From Brachypodium distachyon (lineage: Eukaryota; Streptophyta; Magnoliopsida; Poales; Poaceae): DNA of 64,000 nt. A program made the translations under genes and the position numbers. Shown one piece after another: positions 34,201-45,116 of this stretch (positions are counted from its first letter, which is position 1; each line of letters begins with the position of its first letter). Location of the stretch: assembly GCF_000005505.3 (NCBI RefSeq), contig NC_016131.3, forward strand, positions 51,321,355 through 51,385,354, read 5' to 3'. The notes beneath the pieces are model-generated. The model worked only from the letters and a program-made list of their open reading frames with translations. It ran no database searches and was not told the origin of the DNA.

Positions 34201-34846
34201 TGGCAAGAAGTGCAGGACACCTTTGCTATGGGATGGTGTAGGAGACCGTAGTCTATTCGGACCCGACATGATAAAAGACGCTGAAGAGAAGGTCAGACTG
34301 ATTCGAGACAGACTCAAGATAGCTCAATCCAGACAAAAGAGTTATGTAGATTCCAAACAAAGGGATGTCATCAATGAGATTGGTGACAGAGCGTATCTCA
34401 GAGTTTCCCCGATACGCGGAGTTAGGAGATTTGGGATTAAAGGAAAATTAGCGCCACGCTATATTGGACCCTACAAGGTTCTAGCACGCCAAGGAGAGGT
34501 AGCTTACAAGTTGGAGTTACCTGAAAAGTTGACAAGTGTCCATGACGTTTTCCACGTGTCACAGTTAAAGAAGTGTCACCTGGAAATGGCTGATACGCCA
34601 CTAAGGGATACAGTTTCACTTGACGAAGTGGAGATTCAAAGCGATCTCACATACGAAGAGAAACCAACCAGGATTTTGGAAACAGCGGAAAGACATACCT
34701 GTTCCAAGACAATCAGGTTCTGCAAGGTTCAGCGGAATCACCACACCGAAGAAGAAGCTACGTGGAACGGCGAGGATGATCTTCGAGAAGACCACCTACA
34801 CCTTTTTGCTAACCAACAGGAATCTCGAGGACGAGATTCATCTTAA
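31192..34846 (+). pseudogene. Element C gag(C-terminal)-pol, intact pol but no capsid or native start
   Basis: Open from the His-rich linker of Gag through zinc knuckle [14 protein letters not shown], protease [13 protein letters not shown] (about 31537-31569), RT with [12 protein letters not shown] (about 32464), and RNase H (CDASRLGLG). The integrase follows with HHCC ([14 protein letters not shown]) and catalytic Asp, Asp, Glu in [18 protein letters not shown] and DGQTERVNQ. It ends with a chromodomain ([22 protein letters not shown]) and a TAA at 34844-34846. There is no stop or frameshift in roughly 1210 codons. Upstream, Gag N-terminus and capsid are deleted and the frame is joined to the poly-proline tract of ORF0, so there is no native initiator. 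All catalytic residues I can check are kept; particles could form only with Gag supplied in trans. Confidence 0.88.
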
Positions 34847-34855
34847 GGGGGTTAG
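34844..34855 (+). other. Element C polypurine tract
   Basis: TAAGGGGGTTAG lies just before the 3' LTR at 34859. The pol stop codon TAA (34844-34846) forms the start of the tract, as in element E. Confidence 0.75.
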
Positions 34856-34858
34856 TTC

Positions 34859-37130
34859 TGTAACATCCCAATTTTTCAAAACCCTTCATATGCATTGCAT
34901 ATCATGAGCATCATGTCATCCTTGCATTTGATCACCTTCAAAACCCTAAAATTTGCCCAGAAAACCCTTCTGCAAAAAATGCCTTTATTTGATTTTGGTC
35001 ATTGATCTTGCTCTTGAGTATTTGCATTTTAACCCATGAGGGTATTATGGTAAAAAGGGATTTAATGCATATATAAAGCTATCCCATAAGTTGGCTTTTG
35101 AAATTATTTTGAAAAATAATTTGTTTCGATAGCCTAAGGGGCCCAAAAGCCATTTTATAGGCAAATGTATTTTTAAATATTTTATTTTGAGGAAATTCTT
35201 GTTCCAAAAGTTAGATCATATGAAAATATGATTTTACAATTTTTTTTGCATTTTATTTGGAGTGATTTGGAGCTTCGAATAAATTTTGAGGTCCAAAAAC
35301 TGAAAATAGATAAAAGAAAAAGAAAAACCGAGGAAAACAGGTCAAACCGGACCGACCCGGTCAAACCGGACCGAACCGGACCGAACAGGACCGGCTCCGC
35401 CCAGCCTGAGCCGCCCGCTCTCACTGACCGATGGGACCCGTACGTCATCTTCCACCTCCGTCCGAGAAGCCCGGGCACGCACGACTCCGAGTCGCTCACG
35501 ATTCCGTTCCGATTTCTTCACGCACGAACCACCAAATCCAAATCCCTGTGCGTCACCCCGAAGCCCTCGCTTTTCTCCTCCACTTCCACCAAACCGCTCG
35601 CCCAATTTCGCTTCGGTTAGAGATTAATTTCTCGCCGAAGTTCTTCACGGACGTCGCCGTTCTTCGCGTTTTGTCGCCGCTCCGGTGAGCTTCTCCCATC
35701 CCCGGCCACCTTCCCGTTCTCCCCTCTCCCTAGCGCGTTCGGTGACGCGCTCGGTTTCAACGTTGGGTGCCGTCTGTGCGCGGCCTGCGTGCCCGACCGC
35801 GCCGCCGCCGCGCCCGCACGCCGCGCGTGCCGCCTGCCGTCGCCCGCCCCGCGTCGCCCGCCGCCGCCCCGCGCGCGTCGCCCCCGCCGCTCGCCCGCGC
35901 CGCCTGCCCGCGCCCCCGCCGTCCGGTGGGCTAGCCCGGCCGGCCGGAACCCTAGGCTCCGGCCACTCGCGTTCTGCCACGTGGCAAATCTTTTTTTATT
36001 TTATTTTAATTCGGCCGAATTAGATAATGCACTTTTGCAGAAAAGCCCCTGTAACTTCAAAGCATCATATCTTTCAAACCATTTGTCCAAAAATTGTGTT
36101 CCACACCTTTCTGAAATCGTCACAACGTGTAGAATATTTTGGCACTGTTTAATTTCAGTTTTGAACAACTTAGACAGTAGCTATTTACAGAAACAAAACT
36201 TTTTACCTTGGAGGTAACCTTTGTGTGCATCATCATGGCATATGCATCATGGCATGGTTTTTGTATTGAGTGTTGTGTTTATTGTGTGTGTTCCTTTTAT
36301 TTTAGATTGTGTGGAGTGTAATCATTGTTGTTGCGTGATTCTCTCGTGGTTTAGGGAATTACCTCTGAAAATCTCGTAATCGATGCCGTTGCTACTCTAT
36401 CCTGAGGACAGAAAGGGATTAACACGTCGATTTCTTGTGGGGAATGTGTACAAACTCTCGAGAGCGTCAAAACTAAGTACTTAGCCGTGTCCCCGGCAAC
36501 GGACAATTTGAGCAACTAGATGTGGAGCTGTAAGGAAAGTCTCACTCATTCTAACTTCTTAAATAAAATGAATGGTTGAACAGGGTAGGAGCAGTTGATG
36601 AATCCACATCAATGTGCTCTAGGATAATAGGAGCATGGGTGTGTCTACCCCGTGTCCAATAGTGATAAAATTCTATTTGATTAAAAGATAGGATTTAATA
36701 ACTAAGCTTTTATGCAAATATCTTGAACCCCACTTTGCCACATTATGCATATATTTGGTAGGCTCTGGTATAACTCCTAGTGAATCTTGCCAATACATTC
36801 AATGTATTGACCCTAGTGGCTGCATCGTTTAATGACGCAGGAAGCTCCGACGACGAGTAAGATGTACGTTCTGCATGTTTGGGTTACGGGCTTACATTCC
36901 AACACGCTCTCACCGTGGTGTTGATGTGCCCTTGTATCTTCCATTTTCCGCTGCTAAACAGTTGTTTTATTTCCAGCTAACCCGTGAGGTTATGCGAGTT
37001 GTAAGTACCTTTAAAATTCTGGATGATTCGTTGTAATATTGAGACCTTTGTTCTATGATATTACATCTTGAAACTCTGTGTGCTAGTGAGTCAATCCAGG
37101 GACTAGCAGTAAAGCACAGAGATCGAACCC
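34859..37130 (+). repeat. Element C 3' LTR, with two internal deletions and a lost tip (2272 bp)
   Basis: Aligns with 23599-26781 but lacks 276 bp (equivalent to 24927-25202; junction after 36190, ACAG at both edges), 617 bp (equivalent to 25348-25964; junction after 36335, GCG at both edges) and the final 21 bp. A cluster of diverged bases lies around 35340-35400, where a short gaccgg-type tract is expanded relative to the other LTR. Confidence 0.88.
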
Positions 37131-39388
37131 AGTACCCTTCACAAGTCGCTCCGCATCGGCCAGGGCCGTGGGCCAGTAGAAGCCATGCCGAAACGCCTTG
37201 CCAGCTAGAGCCCGGGAGGGCACATGGTGTGAACATGTGCCTCGATGTATGTCTTCCAACAGTGCGCACCCATTTTCCTGCGGCACGCAGATGAGTTTGA
37301 CACCGTTCGCATGCTACCTCAGTGTACATCTTGGCTTGCCCAGGGGGGAATCTCCCTGCCAATGCATGCCGCCATATCAGCGCCATGGACCCCCGCTGCT
37401 GCAGGGGTTCCTTCAGTTGCCGGAGGGGCGTCCCCGGCAGCAGGCTGGGGGGCGACTGAAGGAGCCACTTGCTTCTGACAGAACACCCCCGCCGGAGGCT
37501 TCTGGCGCTCTGCTGCCATCTTGGCAAGCTCGTCAGCAGCGAAGTTATCCTTCCGCTTGACGTGCTCGAAGTGCAAACCTTAGAACTTTCGTTCTAGCTT
37601 GCGGACCTCCGCCACATACGACGCCATTTGAGGGCAGTCGTAGTCCTTGTCCACCTGGTTGATCACGAGCTGGGAATTGCCGCGAACAACCAGGCGCTTA
37701 ATGTCGAGGGCGACCGCCGCCCGCAACCCGGCAAGCCGGCCCTCGTATTCCGCCGTGTTGTTGGTGGAGTTAGTGAAGTCGAGTTGAACAGCGAACCTCA
37801 ACTGGTCCCATGTTGGTGACTCGATGACGACCCCAGCGCCTGCTCCCTGAAGACTGAACGCACCGTCGAAGTAGAGGACCCAGTGGTCCTCCTCCAGCTT
37901 GCCGGGCAGGCTGGTCTCCGGCTCACCTTCTTCTATGCCCGTGGACGTCCATTCCACAACGAAGTCTGCCAGGGCCGTGCTTTTAATGCTTTTGGAGTTG
38001 GCGAAGTGGAGGTCGAACTCCGACAACTCCATCCTCCATTCGTCCACTCTCCCGATGGCTTCACAGTGCGCCTGGATGTAGTGGCGCAGCTTGCGGGACG
38101 CAAGGAGAATCCCCAGAAGGAGCTTCTGTACTTGCGGGTACCTTGCCCGCGCGTCGTGCAACACCGTACTAACGAAGTACACCGGGTGCTGCACCAACCG
38201 CTTCCGCGGTGCCAAGGTTGTCGACTCGGGGGCGGTCCCCGGGTCTGAGGCAGTTGCCGGAGGCCGCTCAGCCCCCCTGCCCCGCAGCCCCAGTCCCCGG
38301 GACATCTTCCTCCCTCTCGGCAACCAGCACCGAGCTGACCACCTGGTCAAGCGCCGCTAGGTAGAGTAGCCGCGCCTCGCCCAGCTTGGGGGCGACGAGG
38401 ATGGGCGGCGACCTCAGGTATTGCTTGAGTTCCTGGAACGCCGCCTCGGCCTCAGGAGTCCAGTCGACTGGACCCTTCTTCTTCATTACCCAGAAGAAAG
38501 GCACGGCACGCTCGCCCAGCCTGGAAATGAAACGTCCCAGCGCGGCAACACAGTCGTTGAGGCACTGGACATCTTTCACCTTGCGGGGGGCCTCCATCTT
38601 CTCGATGGCTTCTATTTTGGTCGGGTTGGCCTGTATCCCCCGGTGTGAAACCAAGAAACCCAGAAGCTACCCGGAGTTGACACCGAAGGTGCACTTATCA
38701 AGGTTCAGCTTCAGCTTGATCCTGCGGAGGTTGTCGAACGTCTCCCGCAGGTCATCAACCAGCGAGTCCCCATGCTTCCATTTGATGATGATGTCGTCCA
38801 TGTAGGCCTCCGCGTTGTGGCCTAGCTGGGGCCCCAAACATTCGCACAGGGCGCGCTAGAATGTGGAGCCCGTGTTCTTCAACCCGAAAGGCATGCATGT
38901 ATAGCAATAGCAGCCAACCGGGGTGATAAACGCTGTCTTTTCCTCATCCTCAACCGCCATCTTGATTTGGAGGTAGCCGGAGAAAGCATCCAGAAAACTC
39001 AGCAAGTCACAACCAGTGGTAGAATCAACTATCTGGTCGATACGGGTACAGGGAAGGGATCCTTGGGGCATGCACGATTAAGATCGGTAAAATCTACGCA
39101 CATGCGAAGCTTATTCCCTGCTTTAGGCACTACTACAAGGTTAGCCAGCCAAGTGGGGTACAAAACCTCCCTGTTAGCCCCGGCAACCCTATGCTTGCCC
39201 ACCTCTTGCTTGATGAAATCTTTCCGCTCTTGTGCTTGCCGCCGGATCTTCTGCTTGACGGGGTGCGCATTCGGGCGCACCGCGAGCCGATGCTCAATCA
39301 CCTCCCTGGGGACTCCGGGAAGGTCCGACGGTTGCCAGGCGAACACGTCGGCATTATCCCGGAGGAAGGTGACGAGGGCGCTTTCCTA
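37131..39388 (-). pseudogene. RIRE2-2 RT, RNase H, archaeal-type RNase H and integrase N-terminus
   Basis: Minus reading starts at the TAG shared with RIRE2-1 (39386-39388). It runs through FAWQPSDLPGVPREV and RT (CVDFTDLNRACPKDPFPVP, frameshift near 39050, then LLSFLDAFSGYLQIKM). A second TAG at 38856-38858, also shared with RIRE2-1, precedes the catalytic YMDDIII box. The retroviral-type RNase H is at about 38560-38100. The extra archaeal-type RNase H (WVLYFDGAFSLQGAGAGVV … NSTNNTAEYEG … LVVRGNSQLV) is open at about 37870-37600, followed by a linker and the first part of the integrase zinc-binding domain, ending at 37131 against element C. The duplicated RNase H is diagnostic for the Tat lineage. 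Several further stops and shifts mean it is dead. Confidence 0.8.
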
Positions 39389-40686
39389 TTCGGCGGCCAG
39401 GTTCGCACCGACGGTAACGGTGCGCTCCTTGTCGCCGGCTTGGAGGGGCAGCTTCTTCACTTTGGCGGCCTCCTCCCGGAGCCCCTGCCCCTTGCCGGGG
39501 TGCGAGCCCGGGCCTGCGCCTCCCCCAGCAAGCCCTTGCGGGGTAGCGCGGGCCTTCTTCGTTGCCGGGGCATCGCCCGGCAAGCCGTCGTCCTCGAAAG
39601 CATCCTCGCCACCGGCGTCAGCTGCAGCAGCGTCCCGGACGACCTCGCCAACGCACCAAGCCGCGTCTTTGAGGTCGCACCTGATGGAGAGGACTCCATA
39701 GACGGACGGCATCTTCATCATGCCATAGGCGCAATGCGTAGCCGCCATAAACTTGATCAGCGCTCGCCGACCAAGGATCCCATTGTAGGGCAACGGGGTA
39801 TGTGCCACGTCGAACACTATGTGCTCGGTCCTAAACGCTTCCCGGGACCCGAAGGTGACCGGCAGCGTGATGCGTCCCAGCGGGCGCACGATCCCGGGGT
39901 TCACCCCCCGGAACGGTTCGGTGGGCTTCAGCTCCTCCATCAGCAGCTGGAGCTCTTCCACCAGCCTGGCGGACAGGAGGTTAAGCCCCGCCAGCACCTT
40001 GGTCACCGTCATATTGCTAATGATCGGCGAGACGACGAAGGGTATTACCTCGGAACCCAACTGTCGAGCTGGGTGATCGTCGGCGCTGAAGGTGCTCGGC
40101 ACGTGGGACCACCTCAGCGGCTGTTGCGGCTCCGCATCCGGTAACAGCGCGCACACGTCGCGCGTGAGGCGCTTCATCGCAGCGTGGGATGGGAGAGCGT
40201 AAGCTCCCCCATGGATGCAGGCGACGCCACGAGGCTCCTGGAAGCCCGGTTCGTCCCTGCCGGTATAGTCGGACTCGCGCTGCTCCTCAGCGCGCGCCCT
40301 GTCGCGTCCCCGAGGAGGGCTTTCCCGCCCAGCGCGGGGCTGCCCGCGCCCCCCTTGGGGTTCACCCCTACCGGCACCACCGCCGGCCGGCCTCGGAGCC
40401 GCTCTGGGGTCGTTCGGGCAATCTCGGAAGAGATGCCCGATGTCGCCACAATTGAAGCAGGCGCCAGCGGTGGGCGCTCCTCGTGGCGCTGCTCCCGCCG
40501 CTGCTTGATCCCCTCCAGAACGCGGCAATTCTGCGCGTCGTGGGAGGAGTTGCTGTGGATGGGGCAGTGGGGCGCGCGCCCTGCTTCCCGCCAGACTCTC
40601 CACCCGGCGAGGCCTTCTTCACGGGCCTCACGGCAGGAGCCCCCGAGTCCGCAGCGGGGACTTGTTTCCCGCTGCGCTTGCGGGAA
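39389..40686 (-). pseudogene. RIRE2-2 gag C-terminus and protease lacking its active site
   Basis: Starts inside Gag at the element A LTR junction and is open in one frame from 40603. It carries zinc knuckle CFNCGDIGHLFRDC (about 40448-40409), an arginine/glycine-rich linker, the segment FQEPRGVACIHGGAYALPSH and the protease. Where RIRE2-1 has VLVDSGASLNLLS, this copy has VLAGLNLLS: a 12-nt deletion (about 39985-39995) removes the catalytic Asp-Ser-Gly. The rest of the protease (TEPFRGVNPGIVRPLGRI, HTPLPYNGILGR) is well kept. Frameshifts separate it from the upstream Gag remnant. Confidence 0.82.
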
Positions 40687-42226
40687 CCTGTGCGGCTGAC
40701 AGCGGGCCCGGAAGGGCGGACTAGGCGAGGCGTGCGGAGCTGGCTGCCGCGGTCACTGACCAGCGAGTCCCACCTGTCAGGTTTGGTCAAAGAGTAAAAA
40801 GGTGGGTTTTACCTTGCGGCCACAGGAGATCGAACCCGGGTCGGTCTGACAGAGGGAACGGACGAGGAAGGTAACCAGGCGGGCTGCGAAACGGATCTTA
40901 CCAGAACAAGGGTGTGCGCCCTTTTGAACCAGCCCAAGCTAGCTGCTTGCGGGCGCGTGCGGCGGCCACCGCATGGCATGAACGCCGATGACCAAAGCTA
41001 GCGGCGGAGGGTTACAAAGCTTGGCCTTTTCGTCTCGGTGCTTCACGGAGGCAAGCTAGCACGAAGGCTAGCGCACAAGCCCTCCTGGCACACGCGCGCG
41101 GCATGGAGCTGAAGCTCGCCGGCGGCGTTCCAGGGCGGGGTCGCATCGTGCTCGCTCTACAGAGAGAACTATAGAGAGAGAGGGAGGTTGCGACGGATGC
41201 GCATCGACGAGGCGGAGCTCACCATGCAGAAGATGGTCCACGGAGAGGCTCGTCCTCGCCGGAATTTCGTCGGAGACAGGCGACGGCCGGAGAGGAAGAA
41301 TTCGTCCTAGGCGTCGATGTAGGCGAGCTCGCTCCGATTCCTTGCACCCACGCATAGAGGAAGAAGAGGCGGGCTCGGTGACGCGGTCGGGGCGTCGTGG
41401 TTCGGCCGGAGGCGGCGACGCGACGCAGTGGCGTCCACGGCCCAAAAGAAGCGGCGCTGCGGCGCAAGAAACAGGGGAGAGGAAACCCTAGCTAGGGTTT
41501 GCCTGGCGCTGGGGAAGGGAGGAGGCACGGCGCAGCTTATGTAGGGGCGCGGAGCACTCCTTGTCGTTGTCGAGGGTGGACGTGGCGCACGGGCTCCATC
41601 GGCCAGGAGGAAGAAAGCAGAGGTGGAAGAAGGCTTTGTGAGAGAACGCGTATTTCGCAGAATACGTCTTCGATGCGGCGAAGCAGAACGTGGGCGCGGC
41701 GCGAGGCTGCGGGGCCGAGCAGGACTGCGGGGGAAGGGGGGCCGCGGCGCGCGCGGGAGAAGGGCTGAGGCGGCGGGGCCGGCTCGGGCCAACGGTAAGC
41801 AGGTGAGGTTTTTTTTTCTTTTTCCTTTTCCTTTTCTGTTTTCTGTTTTGCAAATAGTTTTTGGATTCAAATTTCAAACACCATTTTGAAAAGCTAAGAA
41901 GTAGAAGAATTCAAATATGGCACTACTATTTGGAAATATTCAAATGGTGTTAAAGGTTTGAAACGAAACCCAATTGAATGTCATTTATAAATATAGAAAG
42001 AGGAATTCAAACTCAAAGAAGGATGATTCATATTTGAATCTTCTAGCAAATTCAAACAACAAGATTTCAAACCACAAGTTAAAAAATTTAATTTGCAAAC
42101 TTAATGTGAAACAAAGAAGTGATGACATGACATGAATGCAAATGTAAAATGTTATGCAACAAGAATTAAATTACAAACAGGTCCAAACAAGGGCTTAAAT
42201 GTAGATGTTGCTCTTGGGCTGTTACA
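40687..42226 (-). repeat. Element A 5' LTR, outer part
   Basis: Aligns with 7802-9308 and ends ctgttaca at 42226, followed by the TCCGG duplication. It carries about 33 extra bases near 40818-40850 (containing ggagatcgaacccgg) relative to the other LTR. Together with 16971-18350 it makes the 5' LTR of element A, minus a 921-bp block lost at the RIRE2-2 junction. Confidence 0.85.
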
Positions 42227-42231
42227 TCCGG

Positions 42232-45116
42232 CTACCATCAGATTAAGATGGCAGTCGAAGATGAGGAGAAAACAATGTTTATCACCCCGGTTGGTTGCTA
42301 CTGTTACACGTGCATGCCTTTCGGGTCGAAGAACGCGGGCTCGACATTTTAGCGTGCCTTGCGCGAGTGTCTGGGACCCCAGCTAGGCCGGAACATTGAG
42401 GCCTACATGGACGATATCGTCGTCAAGTCGCGTCGTAGGGACTTGCTCGTCGGTGACCCGCAGGAAACGTCCAACAACCTCCGCAGGATCAAGCTCAAGC
42501 TTAACCTTGAGAAGTGCACATTCGGTGTGGACTCGGGGCACTTGCTGGGCTTCTTGGTCTCTCACAGGGGAATCAAAGCCAACCCACAAAAGATCGAAGC
42601 GATCGAAAAGATGGAGGCACCCTGCAAGGTTAGAGACATCCAGCGCCTCAACGGGTGCGTTGCGGCGCTAGGGCGTTTTATCTCAAGGCTAGGCGAGCGA
42701 GCCCTGCCTTTCTTCAAGGTGATGAAAAAAAAGGGTCCAATCAATTGGCCCACTGAGGCAGAAGCGGCATTCCAGGACTTGAAGAGGTACCTGAAGTCGC
42801 CGCCGGTCCTCGTCGCCCCCAAGCCGGGCGAGCCGTTGCTGTTGTACCTAGCAGCGACGGACCAGGTAGTGAGCTTCGTGCTCATTGCCAAGAGGGAAGA
42901 GCAAGTCCCGAGGGCTGAGAAGGAAGGGCCGGGGGCTCCCGGCTACCTCCTCTGCCCCTGGATCCGAGGGACAGCCCATGCAGGCTGCCCCCCGCAAGCG
43001 GCTAGTGCAACATCCCGTGTACTTCATTAGCACGGTGCCCGCATGTCCAGAAGCTTCTGTTTGGGATCCTGCTCGTTTCAAGGAAGCTGCGCCATTACTT
43101 TCAGGCGCACAGCATCACAGTGGTGTCAGGGTTCTGCTTAGAGCGGGCCCTCACCAATCGTGATGCCACCGGGAGGGTGGCCGAGTGGAGAATGGAGCTG
43201 GCGGAGTTCGTGCTGCGTTTCGCAAACACCAAGAGCATCAAGAGCACCGCTCTCGCTGACTTCGTCGTGGAGTGGACATCGACAGGCATAGGGGAAGAAG
43301 ATCCGGAAGAAAGCCTTCCCGGCAGATTAGACGAAGGGTACTGCGTCATGTACTTCGACAGCGCCTTCTGCTTGCAGGGCGCCGGTGCTGGAGTGGTGAT
43401 CGAGTCACCCACTGGAGACCAGCTCAAGTTCATGATACAGCTCGATTTCGCCAACTCCACCAACAACACAACGGAGTACGAGGGACTACTTGCCGAGCTA
43501 CGCGCAGCAATCGCCCTCGACATTAAGCGCTTGGTTGTTCGCGGGGACTCCCAACTCATGATCAACCAGGTAAACAAGGACTACGACTACCCTCAGATGG
43601 CAGCGTATGTGGAGGAAGTGCGAAAATGGGTGTCCAAGTTCAAAGGACTTCGATTTGAGCACGTAAAGCGCAAAGACAACTCTGTTGCGGATGAACTGTC
43701 CAAGTGGGCAGCGGAACGCAGCAAGGTGTCTCCTGGGGTGTTCGTGCAGAGGCAGTCAAAGCCCTCTGTCGATCCCAAGATAGTTGCCGGGGAAGCCCCT
43801 CCGGCAAGTCAAGGCGACCCTGCTGCTGTGGGGAATCATGCTGCCAAGTTGGTGACATACACTAGCCGGGAGCCACCACCCTGGGGGATGGATATTATTC
43901 GCTTCCTCAAGGATGGGACCCTCCCGGAGGAAGATATTGCCGCGGAGCGAGTAGCCCGGCAAGCTAAGATGTACGCCCTGGTGGACGGGGAGCTCTACCG
44001 GAGGCGTCCTAATAGAGTCATGCTCCTTTGCGTGCCCCAGGAGGAAGGGCGCACGTTGCTGGAGGATATACATCTAGGCGAATGCTTGCACCACGTGGCC
44101 TCTAGGGCACTAGCTGGGAAAGCGTTCCGGCACGGCTTCTACTGGCCGGCAGCACTAGCTGATGCCGAGCAATTAGTCAATACCTATGAGGCATGCCAAT
44201 TCCACGCCAAGAAGAGCAGCCAACCAGCGCAAGCCCTGCAAGTCATCCCGTCCTCGTGGCCGTTCGCGGTCTGGGGGCTGGACATCGTTGCAAGTTGCCG
44301 AGAGCGATTGGCGGCTACGAGTACCTGCTCGTGGCCATCGACAAGTTCTCGAAGTGGATCGAGGTGGAGCCTGTCCGAGCTGTCACAGCACAGGCAGCCA
44401 TCAAGTTTTTCAAAGGCATTGCATGCCGGTTTGATGTGCCTAACGGCATCATCACCGATAACGGCACGCAATTCACTAGTGCGGTGTTCCAAGCTTACTG
44501 CGAGGACATGGGCACTAGGATTCACTTTGCCTCTGTTGCTCATCTGAGGAGCAATGGGCAAGTTGATTGAGCCCACACAGAAGTGCTGCGGGGGCTCAAA
44601 ACGAGAACCTTTGACAAGCTCAAAGGCCACGGGAAACACTGGGTTGAAGAACTCCAGCCCGTGCTGTGGTCGCTGCGGACCACACCAAGTCGGGCGACGG
44701 GTCAAACTCCGTTTACCCTCGTCTATGGGGCAGAAGCTATACTGCCCCTCGAGCTCAAGTATGGGTCACCTCGGGTACGCGCGTATGGCGACAAGAGCCA
44801 ACACGCACAGAGGATTGATGACCTTACCTTCATCGAGGAGATTCGATGCCGGGCTGCTGTGCGAGCTGCAGGCTACCACCAGGGACTTCGTCGTTATCAT
44901 GACAGGAGAGTCCGTCCCCGGGGCCTCGAGGTTGGAGCCCTCATTCTGCACCGGATACAAGGAACGAAGGCCGGGAACAAGTAGACTCCAATCAGGGAAG
45001 GCCCTTTCTAGGTAGTGCATGTGACCAAACCGGGGGCCGTCCGGCTGGAAACCAAAGCAGGCTTGCCGGTGCCCAATAGTTGGAACATTGAGCACCTGTG
45101 CAAGTTCTACCCATGA
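42232..45116 (+). pseudogene. RIRE2-1 pol, 3' portion: RT, two RNase H domains, integrase
   Basis: Resumes the RT frame cut at 5817 (YHQIKMAVEDEEK), with TAG at 42350-42352 (shared with RIRE2-2) and the catalytic YMDDIVV box (about 42409). A frameshift near 43000-43050 follows, then an open run 43120-44280 covering the end of RNase H and the archaeal-type RNase H (YFDSAFCLQGAGAGVV, NSTNNTTEYEG, LVVRGDSQLM) and the integrase zinc finger. Another frameshift near 44285 leads to the integrase core (IGGYEYLLVAIDKFSKWIEV, ITDNGTQFT). The catalytic Glu is replaced by Asp (44565-44567) and followed by TGA (44568-44570). The C-terminal domain has TAG at 44982 and another near 45010 and ends at TGA 45114-45116. 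It cannot encode active enzymes. Confidence 0.85.

Larger units (their letters stand above)
23599..37130 (+). mobile_element. Element C: Tekay-type chromovirus with deleted capsid and truncated 3' LTR
   Basis: Plus-strand element: 5' LTR 23599-26781, primer-binding site 26784-26795, ORF0 from 27152 (split by solo LTR D), pol ORF to 34846, polypurine tract, 3' LTR 34859-37130. The left flank is GTGGA (23594-23598). The right end stops 21 bp short of the expected LTR terminus and abuts RIRE2-2 pol with no target duplication, so a deletion removed the LTR tip together with neighbouring integrase sequence. Chromodomain and motifs place it with element E, but its LTRs belong to a different subfamily. 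Confidence 0.88.
18351..40686 (-). mobile_element. RIRE2-2: Tat/Retand-lineage element, minus strand, interrupted by element C
   Basis: Own sequence is 18351-23598 and 37131-40686. Reading minus it has gag/protease, RT, RNase H, archaeal-type RNase H and an integrase zinc finger (to 37131). After element C come the last 25 codons of pol (23522-23598), a 3' non-coding region with minisatellite, and an antisense gene. Neither flank shows an LTR end or a target duplication. It sits inside the 5' LTR of element A, of which 921 bp are missing at the junction, so deletions have eaten both edges. The 3' ends of the two RIRE2-like copies align, for example the pol terminus LPVPNSW and the downstream AATAAA. 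Confidence 0.78.
5818..42226 (-). mobile_element. Element A: Tekay-type chromovirus, minus strand, with nested insertions
   Basis: On plus the termini are tgtgagacc at 5818 and ctgttaca ending at 42226. They are flanked by a perfect 5-bp duplication TCCGG (5813-5817, 42227-42231). Reading minus, the 5' LTR is 40687-42226 plus 16971-18350 (interrupted by RIRE2-2), the primer-binding site is 16956-16967, then come ORF0, gag-pro and RT-IN-chromodomain pieces, a polypurine tract at 9309-9322, and the 3' LTR at 5818-9308. Solo LTR B sits between protease and RT. Multiple stops, frameshifts and a pol deletion, plus visible LTR divergence, mark it as an old, dead copy. Confidence 0.88.

Noticed and set aside
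40818..40850. tRNA-like B-box (gatcgaacccgg), also present as ggttcgatc at LTR ends
   Set aside because: No acceptor or anticodon stem can be formed around it; it is part of conserved LTR sequence.
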